Assembly (NCBI GenBank): GCA_025024175.1
Contig: QCXZ01000137.1
Coordinates: 73,966,680-74,030,679 of the forward strand
Direction of reading: 5' to 3'
Source: Rhyzopertha dominica
Taxonomy: Eukaryota; Arthropoda; Insecta; Coleoptera; Bostrichidae
Length of the DNA: 64,000 nucleotides
The position numbers and the translations under genes were made by a program. This document shows positions 46,111 to 57,200 of the stretch, piece after piece (the first letter of the stretch is position 1; every line of letters starts with the position of its first letter). Below the pieces are notes generated by a model that had not been told where the DNA came from, did not search any database, and saw only the letters and a list, made by a program, of their open reading frames with translations.

Positions 46111-46788
46111 GATAATAACAAATCGGGGAAACGCATGGAAAACTGTTTTTCAGGGATTTTTTTTCAGGGATCAGTTACGCCACTACATGATACAATGCAT
46201 ACAGCCCGTACTTCTAAAACATTCAACTATATTTTTCTTCATGTTTAAAAAAAAAACCATCGTAGACATAGACCAACCCTTTATGCATCCTGCAACTCCA
46301 TAAATTAATTGTGAGAATCTGATAGTCTTCAATGTTATTTAGTCGGAAATAGGATCCGATAGGCATGTTAACTGCGTGAGCATGTAAATTGTGTAGTTAA
46401 ATCATGCACTGCAACTGTCAACTACGCCACTATATGATTCCTTTGTTTTATCCTTATTCAATCTTGAGGGTACTGTGTATAGTCTCAGACTCGGTATTTA
46501 TAATACTCAAATGCACATGTTTCATCTAGAAACTATCACAAAACTGAAACCAGTGGTGATAGAAGGTATTAATTGCGAAAGAAAGAATATAAAAACGTGT
46601 GGTGAACCTGAAATTTGTGTTCTCTTAGCCTTTTTACGAAATTTTTGCAGGAATAATAGAACTTCAAAAGCAAATCAACTGTCTGTAATTTTCTAGCTGA
46701 CGCACTTAACATAATTTGTGTTAGGACAAAACGGCAGCATCGAATCAAAAAATCCATAATAAAACGCTGATCGTATTTTTAATGCAAT
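46111..46788. other. Intergenic region downstream of the left GST gene
   Basis: No supported feature; the frames at 46475-46696 and 46569-46757 have no domain. Confidence 0.4.
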
Positions 46789-47100
46789 TTATTTTGGTAA
46801 CTCGAAGCTCTTACACATATTACTGATATGGTCCCTGGCAATCTGAGTTACATCATAATACGGGAGTTCTTGAGCCTGCTTGAACCACCTCGTTAGCCGA
46901 GGAAAAGCCTTTTGGTCAATCGGTAAGACAACGTTGTAACAATACACCCCAAGAACTATACTTATATCAGCAATAGTAACACTATCGCCTGCTACCCACT
47001 TCTTTCCTTCCAAAAAGGCCTCCAAGAATTGGTAAACTTCTTGCATTTTTTCTACATCTTCTTGACTGAGTACGTTCTCTCCAGATTTGAGTTTTGGCAT
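46789..47100 (-). CDS. Left GST gene, exon 3 (C-terminal domain)
   Basis: Acceptor AACCGTAG precedes the ATG codon at 47100, which here is an internal methionine. It encodes 103 residues with [28 protein letters not shown] and ELPYYD, ending ELPK and TAA at 46789-46791. An AATAAA overlaps the stop codon. Confidence 0.85.
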   Translation of the reverse strand: MPKLKSGENVLSQEDVEKMQEVYQFLEAFLEGKKWVAGDSVTIADISIVLGVYCYNVVLPIDQKAFPRLTRWFKQAQELPYYDVTQIARDHISNMCKSFELPK

Positions 47101-50008
47101 CTACGGTTTATAAAAAAGCGTGAGAGATCATTTGATGAAAACCTATTCACTAAACAATGATTGCTTACAAGTATACTCAGTAGTCGGGGATACAAAACTC
47201 CGTTGTTAAAGTGGAGACGTTGGTCTACTGTTCCACGTTTCTGTGGATCCTTTGGGTATAAGGAATCGTCCTTGCCATATTTGTTAACTAGGTAAGCATT
47301 GATTGCGTGGCTGTCCCACAAATAATAGCCGTCGTCATCCAATGTTGGGACGGTATGCTGAGGGTTCATCTGAAACATCACAAATTTTACTACCACCTAT
47401 TACAACAAAAAGAAGCATCTCCTTCACGTCTCATTTAGTCCCAAAAGATTTGCAGGTAGTGTGCTATGGATTCATTTAAAATATGGTATATTTACTGGCC
47501 TATCACATAGGGCGCAGCTTTATAAAAGTTGAAGAAAGTATGGACAAACTTGTCTTTCGTTTTGATTTTATCTATTTGCCTTAGTTTTCACGTCGTATGC
47601 AACATTCAGAAAACTATTTAAAATAAGCCCAAGTTTTACAACTGAGAATTAAATAACAATGCAATTAGATAGATAGTAATATAATTCAAGTAAAACATCT
47701 ACAGTGTTTAAGAGGGTACAAGACTTAAGCAAAATAAAATCTGGTGCAAAAATATAAGATGATTTTTTTAAATGTTATTGGGGGCACCTATTTTATTTAA
47801 ATAAAGATTAATTCCAAACAATGTAAATTTCGAGAGCAATAAACCAATTTAAGACAGAATGGGTATACCCCAGGGAGGTATTGTAAAAATAGTCCATCAT
47901 CCCTCAACATCGAGTAGAAACTTAACTAGAGGCAATTAGTGGGAGCGATTCAAAATAGCAGTGTGTGTAGGATACAATTTATTTTAAAAATTAATATCCG
48001 AGAAATTATGTAATGCCAACAGATAAGCTAGAGCATCTGTTCAGCTATTATTGCCCGTGACGAAGGAATTTAATTTAAATAATCACATGAACTCTGGCTG
48101 CTGTGTGTGTTACCTCATTATTTTAGAGGCGATTGTTATAAATGCTTGCTCATGTTTTTTTTTCAGATTTGGGAACCGATGGGTTTGAGGAACTCTGCAA
48201 GAAAGATTTGACATAACAAAAAAAACTCGTATGTATATGGGCTTCAAAAGGGTGTCTGCTCGATGAGTATCGAAAATATATGTATATCACTTCTGAAGCA
48301 AAATAGGCCATCCCGGAATTCCTGTGGATGAGACGAACATTCACATCACAGTTCGTGTTTTCTTGTGTTTGTTTTTTTTTGAGGGGGGAGATATATTTTG
48401 CTACCAGCTAGACTTTTCTCCACATTTTTATGCTATTTGTTTAGCCATTACCAAAAGGTTCTTCAGTGCGATGATACCTAATGAGAGAGTTGGACTAGTG
48501 GTTTGCAACGATAGGCAAAACGTTCTTGTTTTGCCGGTGCTAAAACTCTGCATCATCCTGCCAAGTGTGTCAATATGTTCCAAGATGTTTGCTTATATGA
48601 CAGGGACTTAATTTCCTCATACTACGTTTATTATGATGTTTAAGGAAATGTAACATATATTATCCATTTGGCAACTCTTGACTGTTGATAGTTTAAATGC
48701 TGAAGTAAATTAGAGCATATGAAAATGAAATTTGTCATTGACACAGCGTTTAGCATTTTTAAGAGGCAATTAAGGGTAATTTGGAGGCATTACTACTGCT
48801 ACACAGTAAAATTATATATTTTTTAAATAGAGTAAAAATGTAATATGTTTGGCATATTTCTGTTGCATGAAGTTTATTATACAATTATTGATATATTTCT
48901 CTAGTTGGGATGCATTACTTCAATACCTCTGTTCTGTTTATTCTAACCTAAATTGAAGATTTTTAGGCAACAAACTTATATTGTCTTAGTTTCCTCTTCG
49001 AAAATTTCATAGTATTACTGATAGCTTCGTCGTTCTAACAGTAATATAACAAATAATGTTTACAAAAAAATACACTTTAGCGGAAATATATACAGATGTG
49101 AGCCATGACGACCTTTCATCAGAGGAATATAGAGAAAACTAACGCATGAAAAACTTTAAAAATGAAATAAAAGTTAAAAAGAAAATGAATACTATAAGAT
49201 AATGTGTATCACTTTTAAGCAACTTAATTTATTCAGCTCCATAACGCGTGGAAACGCCAAAAACTATTAGTCAGTATTAATGCATATACTCATTAGAAGT
49301 ATTTTTATCTTGAAGGTCAGATCTGTTTACAGATCTGTTGTGTCGCCTCCCGAGTGCCTTACAACTAAATAATTTGATGATTAGATTGATCACAGCTACA
49401 GCTATATAGGTGGAATTTTGGTGTATAGCAGTCGATACTGTAATCTAATGTAAGGGCAACGTGCAGTAATAATGAGGAACTGCAGAACCTGTTCAATTAT
49501 TAGTCAACATCACGCAATGAAAAATAGAGAATTACCTTGAGGAATTCCGGCGTTTTATGTTCTCCATTATCTGTGTCAACGATTTTGATCTCCAACTGTA
49601 AGCCTAATGCTTTAGCAGTCATCCGAACAGATGCTACAAAAGGACTTCTTTCTGCCACATACAATTTCGGGGCCATCGCGTTATTTGCCTCTGTACTACA
49701 CTAACCGCGCTGCAGAATGATATAACTGACGGCCTGATAGGATGATTATATACTTAATACGTACTGCGATGTAATGATGACGTGCAGATAAAAATGATGA
49801 CAAACAACTTTTCACATGACGTCACCGAAACAAACATAATACCTGCATGAAATATTTCTAATAATACCTTGATAAATTCTGGGCTGAGGTGATCTCCATT
49901 CTCCATGACGATAACTTTTGTCTCCAGGTCTACACCAAGCATCTTGGCTGTCATGATAACGGACATGGCGGGTCCACTTTCGTTTTTCATAAACAATTTC
50001 GGAGCCAT
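46789..50008 (-). CDS. Glutathione S-transferase, delta/epsilon class (three coding exons, two alternative first exons)
   Basis: The coding exons join in phase 0: exon 1 (49536-49676, or alternatively 49868-50008), exon 2 (47169-47369), exon 3 (46789-47100), giving 217 residues, the usual size for cytosolic insect GSTs. The enzyme conjugates glutathione to xenobiotics or lipid peroxides and is cytosolic and dimeric. N-domain: catalytic-type serine near residue 11, NPQHTVPTL with the cis-proline, and WDSHAI of the glutathione site. C-domain: VTIADISIV, the N-capping box/ADxS motif of the family. Introns are 2166 bp (47370-49535) and 68 bp (47101-47168), all GT-AG. Epsilon class is favoured over delta by general resemblance only. 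The two first exons each have a TATA box, suggesting alternative promoters. Confidence 0.85.
47169..47369 (-). CDS. Left GST gene, exon 2
   Basis: 67 codons between TTTCAG and CTT|GTAAGC. Contains [39 protein letters not shown] and VDQRLHF, all hallmarks of delta/epsilon GSTs. Confidence 0.9.
49536..49676 (-). CDS. Left GST gene, first exon a
   Basis: 47 codons from ATG at 49676 ([20 protein letters not shown]...EHKTPEFLK) to AAG|GTAAT. Ser11-Pro12 is in the catalytic serine position. A TATATAAT box lies at 49744-49752 on the minus strand, about 70 bp upstream. Confidence 0.8.
49746..49752 (-). promoter_or_regulatory. TATA box for GST first exon a
   Basis: TATATAA on the minus strand, with TCAG/TCAGT initiator-like sequences about 25-35 bp downstream and the ATG about 70 bp downstream. 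Confidence 0.4.
49868..50008 (-). CDS. Left GST gene, first exon b (alternative or orphan)
   Basis: 47 codons from ATG at 50008 ([20 protein letters not shown]...DHLSPEFIK) to AAG|GTATT. It aligns over its whole length with first exon a, yet only about half of the residues agree, so the duplication is old. Pro12 of the usual SP pair is Gly here (S-G-P). It has no private exon 2 or 3 in the window; it either uses those at 47 kb or is an orphan. Confidence 0.75.
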
Positions 50009-50086
50009 CTCTATTATTTGGGCAAATTACCTGTTTAACTGTAGATAGCTCAAACCTTTCGAATGTCGAGGAGAATCGACCTCGCG

Positions 50087-50093
50087 TTTTATA
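50087..50093 (-). promoter_or_regulatory. TATA box for GST first exon b
   Basis: CTATAAAACGCG on the minus strand about 80 bp upstream of the ATG. Confidence 0.45.
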
Positions 50094-50109
50094 GACAAAA
50101 ATGATGACT

Positions 50110-51029
50110 AAGCCTAACTGTGTTGTTGCCAGGCTCGCATTCAATCCGTAATCAGTAATCTATAGATAATCTCGATGACACAAATTATTATATTTTGACT
50201 TTTCATCAGATATTCTGATGAGTAATGCGGTGACTGTTTGTAGGTACTTGAAGCTTGGGGTTGAAACCTATGTACTACCTAAACAATCCGGTCAACGGTG
50301 AATTTTAATTAGACAAATCCAAATAATGTATTAATTATCCATTTAGTTTGTGTCTTCATATATTTGAAGTTCTGTACACAGTTTACAGAAATTTGTTAAC
50401 TTTTCTTTTGATAATATGGTAATTCTAGCGTGTACGTCTGATTTGTACCTGTAAAGCCTAAATCACATTATAAACAATCTTTCTGAGCAACATAAATAGT
50501 ATGAAATACTGTAAGAGAACAGTTTGAATGCAGTATTTGGTGTTGAAAGTGCAGACGCAATTTCAGTTCTCCTATTTGTTGCGACGTATTAAATTATAGC
50601 TGGAGTCTGTGTTACCAATTTATTTATTGAATTCTATAAATGGCATAATAATAGATAAAAAAGAAAGGAAGTGGTAGTGGATACATGAGTACTCATTGCA
50701 GGTACAAAATATGGTTGCAGACTTATGTCAAACCATAGATCTCAAACTCGAAGATGGAACAGAGAGAGGAATCTCTCCAGGCGATTTAAAAATGATGCTG
50801 CTTATAATTGGTAGAAAAATATCTCAAAAAAGTAGCACATTTTGACAATGAATTCAGCCATCGACCAAGTTGGCTGTTACTCTTTAATTTCTAGGCAGTT
50901 GAGATTCTCACGCAACTCTCATGTACACTTTTAAAATATCGAAACATTCAATTTCAGAAATTCTTCCTGAAATGTATCTTTAGTTTGATTTCAAAACATT
51001 GGCTTTATGCCATTAACACATTTCCATTA
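50110..51029. other. Intergenic AT-rich DNA
   Basis: No supported feature. Confidence 0.4.
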
Positions 51030-51036
51030 TTACTTA

Positions 51037-51302
51037 CAATACATACTTAACAAATGTCGCTGAGGGCTTTGATTTAGATTCATGGAATATGATACAATTG
51101 GTGTATTCAAACTCCCTTGGAAGGAAGTTGTTGTTGAACTACTGCATAACGGACTTTGATTGATATAGTTCGATCCAGTAATACCTGTAATTACAATTGA
51201 GTGTGTATACTGGGGAATATGAGGTAGGCTAAATATTGGCTGCCCATACGTGGCCCACAGGCAAGTCGAATAAAATATTGTCGATACCATTTTGAACAGC
51301 TA
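51037..51302 (-). CDS. Orphan coding-like exon, unknown product
   Basis: About 88 open codons on the minus strand. The composition is protein-like (serine/threonine/asparagine-rich, e.g. SPLCSSSTTTSFQGSLNTPI). They are bounded by a TTAGATAG acceptor-like site and by a strong GTAAGT donor overlapping the final TGTAAGTAA. I recognise no family. Its neighbour at 52041-52164 could belong to the same gene, but no joining frame can be proven. Confidence 0.25.
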
Positions 51303-51419
51303 TCTAATAATCAGTTCCTGAATAATTGTTTCGCTTTGAACACTCACTTACTGTGGGCGCTTATTTACATTACAATTCCTCATTCATTGCTTCAATTTTA
51401 TTTTTCTCCTGGTTGGTAA

Positions 51420-51629
51420 ATGAAGCGTCCGACTGTACTCTCATCTGAGGATCCATTCATTACGCCACCTTTGAACCTTTATGATTTTCGCTTAAGAAAC
51501 GCTAAAAATAGGACACTTAAGATTATAAAGACAAGCGACGAGTGGGACAAGANCGNATTGAACTTCTCAGATCTGTGGAACTTTTCTCGCTACATTTGTA
51601 ATATGATTATCAACCTACCTTTTTTATAA
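51420..51629 (+). other. Unrecognised plus-strand open frame
   Basis: 69 codons beginning MKRPTVLSSEDPFITPPLNL, with two ambiguous codons caused by Ns. A further NLTGTQIREFIDKMYISYK reading lies at 51665-51725 in another frame, followed by GTAAGC. Protein-like, but no family recognised; possibly a relic of an unknown element. Confidence 0.2.
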
Positions 51630-52040
51630 CCGATGATACCNTTTGAATTATGAACTACCTTTTACGAAACCTCACCGGAACACAAATCCGGGAATTCATT
51701 GACAAAATGTACATTAGTTACAAAGTAAGCAAGAACAATTAATGAAAATGTTTTTGCACAATGGTCGCTAAATTTAGTATTCTCCTTACAACCGTTGCGC
51801 GTTGCTTTGCATCATTACCAAGTTGAAACTTTAACTTTAATGCGATATATTTATGCTACACATTCGGACAATAAAAATCAAAAACAAAAATTAACAGTTT
51901 CAATAAGGGACTGCTGGCATAAAATCTAATTGAAGTACATAGGTATATCATAATAGATAGCGATGCAATAAGATGAACATCAACAAATAAACTTAAAACC
52001 AAAATAAAAGGTGAAAAATAATATTGTTTTTTACTTACCC

Positions 52041-52164
52041 GTTTCTTGTCTGATTCTGCATCTGAACTCACTACTTTTGGTAAAGCAGCACTTCTCTTAG
52101 AATACACTATTTTTCGGCTAAACTGCTCACTGTGTATTTTCTTTTCGATCTGTATGAAATTCAC
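52041..52164 (-). CDS. Orphan coding-like exon with strong donor, unknown product
   Basis: About 41 codons (NFIQIEKKIHSEQFSRKIVY then SKRSAALPKVVSSDAESDKK) end at CGG|GTAAGT. Charged, nuclear-protein-like composition. No partner exon is secured. Confidence 0.25.
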
Positions 52165-52169
52165 TTCAC

Positions 52170-53952
52170 ATTGTTTTTGTATAACACGAGTAGGGTGGTG
52201 TGAATATATTTTAGTGTTTATGTATTTTGGAACTTGTATGTTTTTTTAAATGGATGGACATCGTTTTCTTGTCACGCAACATTTCCGACTACTAATAACA
52301 CAATTGCGTTTAGGCCTTGTCGCCTGCGTTAAAACAATCTGTGGATTGTTCTCCACAGAGACAAGTGGATGATGCCGTATTGCCACTAGATGGTATGGTG
52401 TCATCCACACTGTAATTTTCACATTTCCGACTACCGGTCAGATATTTGCTGTATACAAAATACGGTATAGGGACTCTATGTATGCTAAATGCGNCATAAT
52501 TGAATAAATATAATAAAACATTACGAAAATAAAGGCTATCAATGCGAAACAGAGGAAGTAAAAATATATAACTTTGATTTTTAACAGCACACTTTAATTG
52601 AGCTTAAATAAGGAAGAAATTTAAAAATTTCAAAAGCAGGTTTGTTTGCAGAGGGACAACCTCTTAGCAGGGTAGAAAACTTGTGAAAAATGAAAAATGT
52701 ATTATACGTCATTTGCAAGCTTACTTCAAATGGAATCAGTTTAACTATTTTCAGGTAGTACATTGATAAGTACTATGAAGCAATTTTGCGCTCTCTTTTG
52801 ACCTGCAGTAGAGATTTGTTCTTATTAGACCCCAAAAAAATCGAACATACTTAATATTTTTTAATGTTATTATTAACCATTACAATGTATTTTCCATTTA
52901 GTGTCTTTAAAAGCCAATATTCACAATGCAATGGCAAGAAAAGTGTAAACAAGACGATAGAGATACATTGCCCCACAACATAGATTCAAATCAGGAAATT
53001 TAACGGCTTACTATTCCACCATTCAACGTCCCGTGTGAAAATGGATCTACAGTTCCGTCGTTAAGTATTGCAGCCCACACATTGAGTTTCTTAAGATCTT
53101 AGGTATGACCTTTTCGAAAAACATGACAATTCGTTCTAGTAGCACACACCATGATTGTTTTCTCGGCTATTCTAAAAGAACGTAAATTCATCGCTAAAAT
53201 GGATATTCTTCATTAGATTTCGATTTGCTATAATCATTTTGGTCATAATTTTGAAGAAGAAGCAAGGATTTAGTTGGATCCATCGCAAATTGACCAGGTA
53301 GGTACTTTAAGTAGGCCATGTCGTCAACTACCCCATTTACTGTCCTAGTTTATGAATTACAGATCCATTCTTTTAGAATTTCCGCACGGGACCAAGAGTG
53401 TACCTAAGGACATGGTAAAGAAGGTGCCTAAAAGTTGACAAAACACGAATATACAAAGCAGATAACTAGTCAATTCGATAGAAATCTTCTAGTCTCATAT
53501 TCGATAATTACAGTAATTTTTGGGGTCTAGTAAGGAAATTTTTTTGTGTAGCTCGGAAAAAGTTACATTTTGTAGAAAAAAAAACAAAATGTTCAATTCA
53601 ACAAGCAGGCCTGCTTCATCGTAATTATTGGTCTTCTGCCTTCTCAAAACTAGTACCCCTCCAATGATTTTGAACACATTTTATTTTTTTCCTTAAAATA
53701 ATTTAAGGTGTTCTGTTTAAAAAAAAATCACGCAGTATGCAATATATTAAGAATGTGATTACTTTGTTTCTATTTATTATATGTAAACCTGAAAACTACA
53801 TGATAGTATAGGTACATACAAACATACCGACTGATAGAATAAGCACGTAAGTGAAATAAAATGGGAAATGTTAGTAGACAAAAGAAATCAGTTTTCAATC
53901 AACATGCACTTTGCTGGTAAAAAAAAACAACCATAAATCGTTATATGTTGTC
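52170..53952. other. Intergenic AT-rich DNA between the GST genes
   Basis: No supported gene; only short frames without domains. Confidence 0.4.
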
Positions 53953-54276
53953 TTAAATGTTAGTACTGTTAACACTTTTTGAAATGGAAGTCCTAAGGAT
54001 CCTCTCCCGTCCTGGTTGCGTAGCTGCATAGCATGCCAAGCTCTGCATCCTTTCAAACCATTCTCCCAGCTTAGAAAACTTGTCATCGTCGATCGGAATC
54101 GACATATCCATTGCGGCCACCGTAGAAACAATACTGAAATCTGCAATCGTTACGTTCTCGCAGGCCATCCACTGTCTTCCTCGTAGGAACTCATTCAGAA
54201 ATTCATACGCCACCGTAACTTCGTCCACGTTCTTCTGAGGAGCGCCCTTGGCGTTTTTGACATCGAGAGCACGTTT
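53953..54276 (-). CDS. Right GST gene, exon 3
   Basis: Starts after TTTTCAG at 54276 (KRALDVKNAKGAPQKNVDEV) and ends with TAA at 53953-53955; 107 codons. Contains the C-domain ADFS motif. Conceptual start codons inside this exon are not real starts. Confidence 0.85.
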   Translation of the reverse strand, partial: KRALDVKNAKGAPQKNVDEVTVAYEFLNEFLRGRQWMACENVTIADFSIVSTVAAMDMSIPIDDDKFSKLGEWFERMQSLACYAATQPGRERILRTSISKSVNSTNI

Positions 54277-57200
54277 CTGAAAACAGCAAGTTTAGGCATG
54301 AATGCACTCCCAAACAAAACTAACGCGCCAGTATTATTAATAAACTGAGTCCTTTCAAAGGTGTACAAAGGTATTTATTACTCGTAAACCGTGATGGGCG
54401 TTTACGCGTAAATTATAATTTTCTACATTACCCGCGTATAAAATGTAGATAAANCATTTTGNCGTAGATTTTGAGTAGAAAATATGAGACGAGTATATTA
54501 TGGCTATTGTATATTAAGTGTATTGTGCAAATTATTTTGTTCCAATTTCCCTGTTTTATGGGTCAATTCTTAAAAATTTTTAAAGCACTGCAGTTTTTTA
54601 ATATTTATATTACAAATTTGCATAACTTATTTTAGTAAGTCATCAGCATACCCAAACGGTTTTCTTACTTCTTTGGGACAAAACATGCGTTTCGAAGTCT
54701 TTTCTTCTACGAGTGTATTAGGTATAATAGGTAGCATATGAAATAGCCCGTCTTCTTCCGTTTATGGACAAGAAAGATAATAAAATCATAGTTTACAGTC
54801 ATTTAAGAACCCATTGAGCGGTTGAGGGCTCCAAAGCACGATTGTGCCTTCTGGCCCCAACAACTGTATGCCGAAACAAGTTATTGTTATTTAACGTGTG
54901 TCTAGTTATTTTAATTACAATGAAGTAGTATTTTGTTTAGTTAGGAAGCAACAAAAATAATAATATACAAAATAATACTGTCATTTGAGGCATTTGGAGC
55001 TATTAAAGGTACTAAATATTACTAGTTTGCTGTTTATCTACATAAAGTTATTTTCTACAGTAGACTTTTAAAGTAGAATATTACATCTACATGGAGTATT
55101 CTACGCGCCCCTCACTGCTCGTAAATAGCTCGTAGCTTTTCTTTGTCCTTTGTTTCACAATATTTTTCGAATAATTCGACGGATGTTTCGACTGGATGTT
55201 CATTCTCAAGAAGGCACAAAAACTGTACTGAAGCCAGATGTACAAATTGCTTGCTCACCCTCGCAATAGAGTTGCAAGACCTTTGTATGCTTTTTTGGGC
55301 TAGAATTGGGGTTGAAGTGTTATAATTCAGCAAGTAAAATAGCAGAATTCCATATTGGAACTTCTATTTGCGCATTTGCCGCATGTTTTTTTCTGGTTTT
55401 TTGCTTCTAAATGTTCGCAAAGATCTAATTTTTTTACTTATGTTGTTTTCATCCAATTGTTTCGTTATACAGTGTGTAACTGTAATACTTTGGTGTAGTA
55501 CGGAAAGTGTATGGGTTGCCTACCATAGTTCGTAGTAATGCGGCGACACGACGAGATAGCGCCATATAAAAAACAATAGACATGGCGTAGACAGGCACCA
55601 CACCTCTGCTGGATGTATTTTAAAATGTAATAAACAAGTGAAAAGCTAGACGTAAGTTTTCATTCACAATAACGAACATGATGATCTTCTAGTGCTATTC
55701 CGCGTATGATGCATATTAAGTACAAAAATTAGCCAATGAAGCCANTAGGGAAGCTACAAGTATGTGCACTGAAATAAAAAGTGGCATACGTGACAGCAAA
55801 ACCTGCATGAGCATTTAACACTAATCCAGGCAGAACTAGATAGCAAATTATATATTATATAGGTACATATGTTTCTACTTCACGATCCTTTAGTGATAAA
55901 TGTGATTTATTGCTGGGTTGGATCAAATAAAAGCTGGTTCCGAAAGCTTGGCTAGAAAATAAAGAGACTATAACATAACCAGCTTTTATTTGATTCAAAC
56001 CCGCAATAAATCACATTTATATAGGTACTATAATTTTCTAGGAAATGGCCAACGAACAGAATAATTAAGTCAAAATACCGTATCAGGAAAATGTAGCTAA
56101 CATTTAGTGCAAATTTAAATTCAATTAATGCGTTGTTTTATAATACAGACTTCATAAGAGGAGAACAAAAATTGTTAAACAAATAGCTAAAATATAATTC
56201 TGCGTTACTAGCGTCTAACAAAGAACTCGAAACATTAGATATAAATATATATAGCGCTAGAATAAGTAGAAGCGGAAATTATATATGCTAATGTAATGCC
56301 AAATAAATATAAACAGACATATGAGGTACACAAAACCTCAAATGTACCTAAATTGATAAGCAGTATAAAACAATCATGTGAATATTGTAAACCTGACAAA
56401 GATATACAATAGTGATCTTGGAAACACAAGAATCTCGAAATAAATTGAATAATTCATTAAAGACAGTAGTTTTTCGAAACATAAATCAGATTCCACAGAC
56501 CAATTCTAAAAATATGTTACTAACTTACAAAATGCCTCAAAATGTTTTACATCGAAAGAAGAAAAATACAGACTAAAATTAATGAATCCGCAAACTTCAG
56601 CCTTTTATGGTTTGCTAAAATTTATAAGAATAATGTACCAACGAGAGCGGTGGAGTCCTATATTAATGCACCATTTTACAAGTTATATAAATTGCTAACG
56701 AAACTTCAGTTATAATCTGCTAAATGTTACCTCAAATACGGTGTATAGAACTCCATAGAGTTTTAGAATAAAATACGAGATCTGTTTGTACCAAAAGGTT
56801 CTCTGTTGGTGTCTTTAATGTGTCGAACTTTTTACATATATCTCCCTAAAGAAGTTCTAATCATNTTGAAAAATTCTGAACACCAAAAGATTTCAACAAA
56901 GGATTATCAGTTATTAAACAAACAGCGATCAACAATATTTAGCACGCAAAAGTTGTAGACAGGTTGTCTAAAAATATTATAGAGTAAAAATACAAAACAT
57001 TGGGCGAAAACGATTAAATTATATGAAAAGTAAGTAGTTAACGTTAAAAATCGGCTAAGCAAATTCGGAATATAGAAGTAAAATAAACTAATTTAGCAAG
57101 CCTATGTATTGGTTAACAACAAGCCTAAAATTATTAAACAGTGCGACATTAAATATACAGGTATAAGCCAATCGGGTAGAGCTACCAAAACGAGAGTTAA

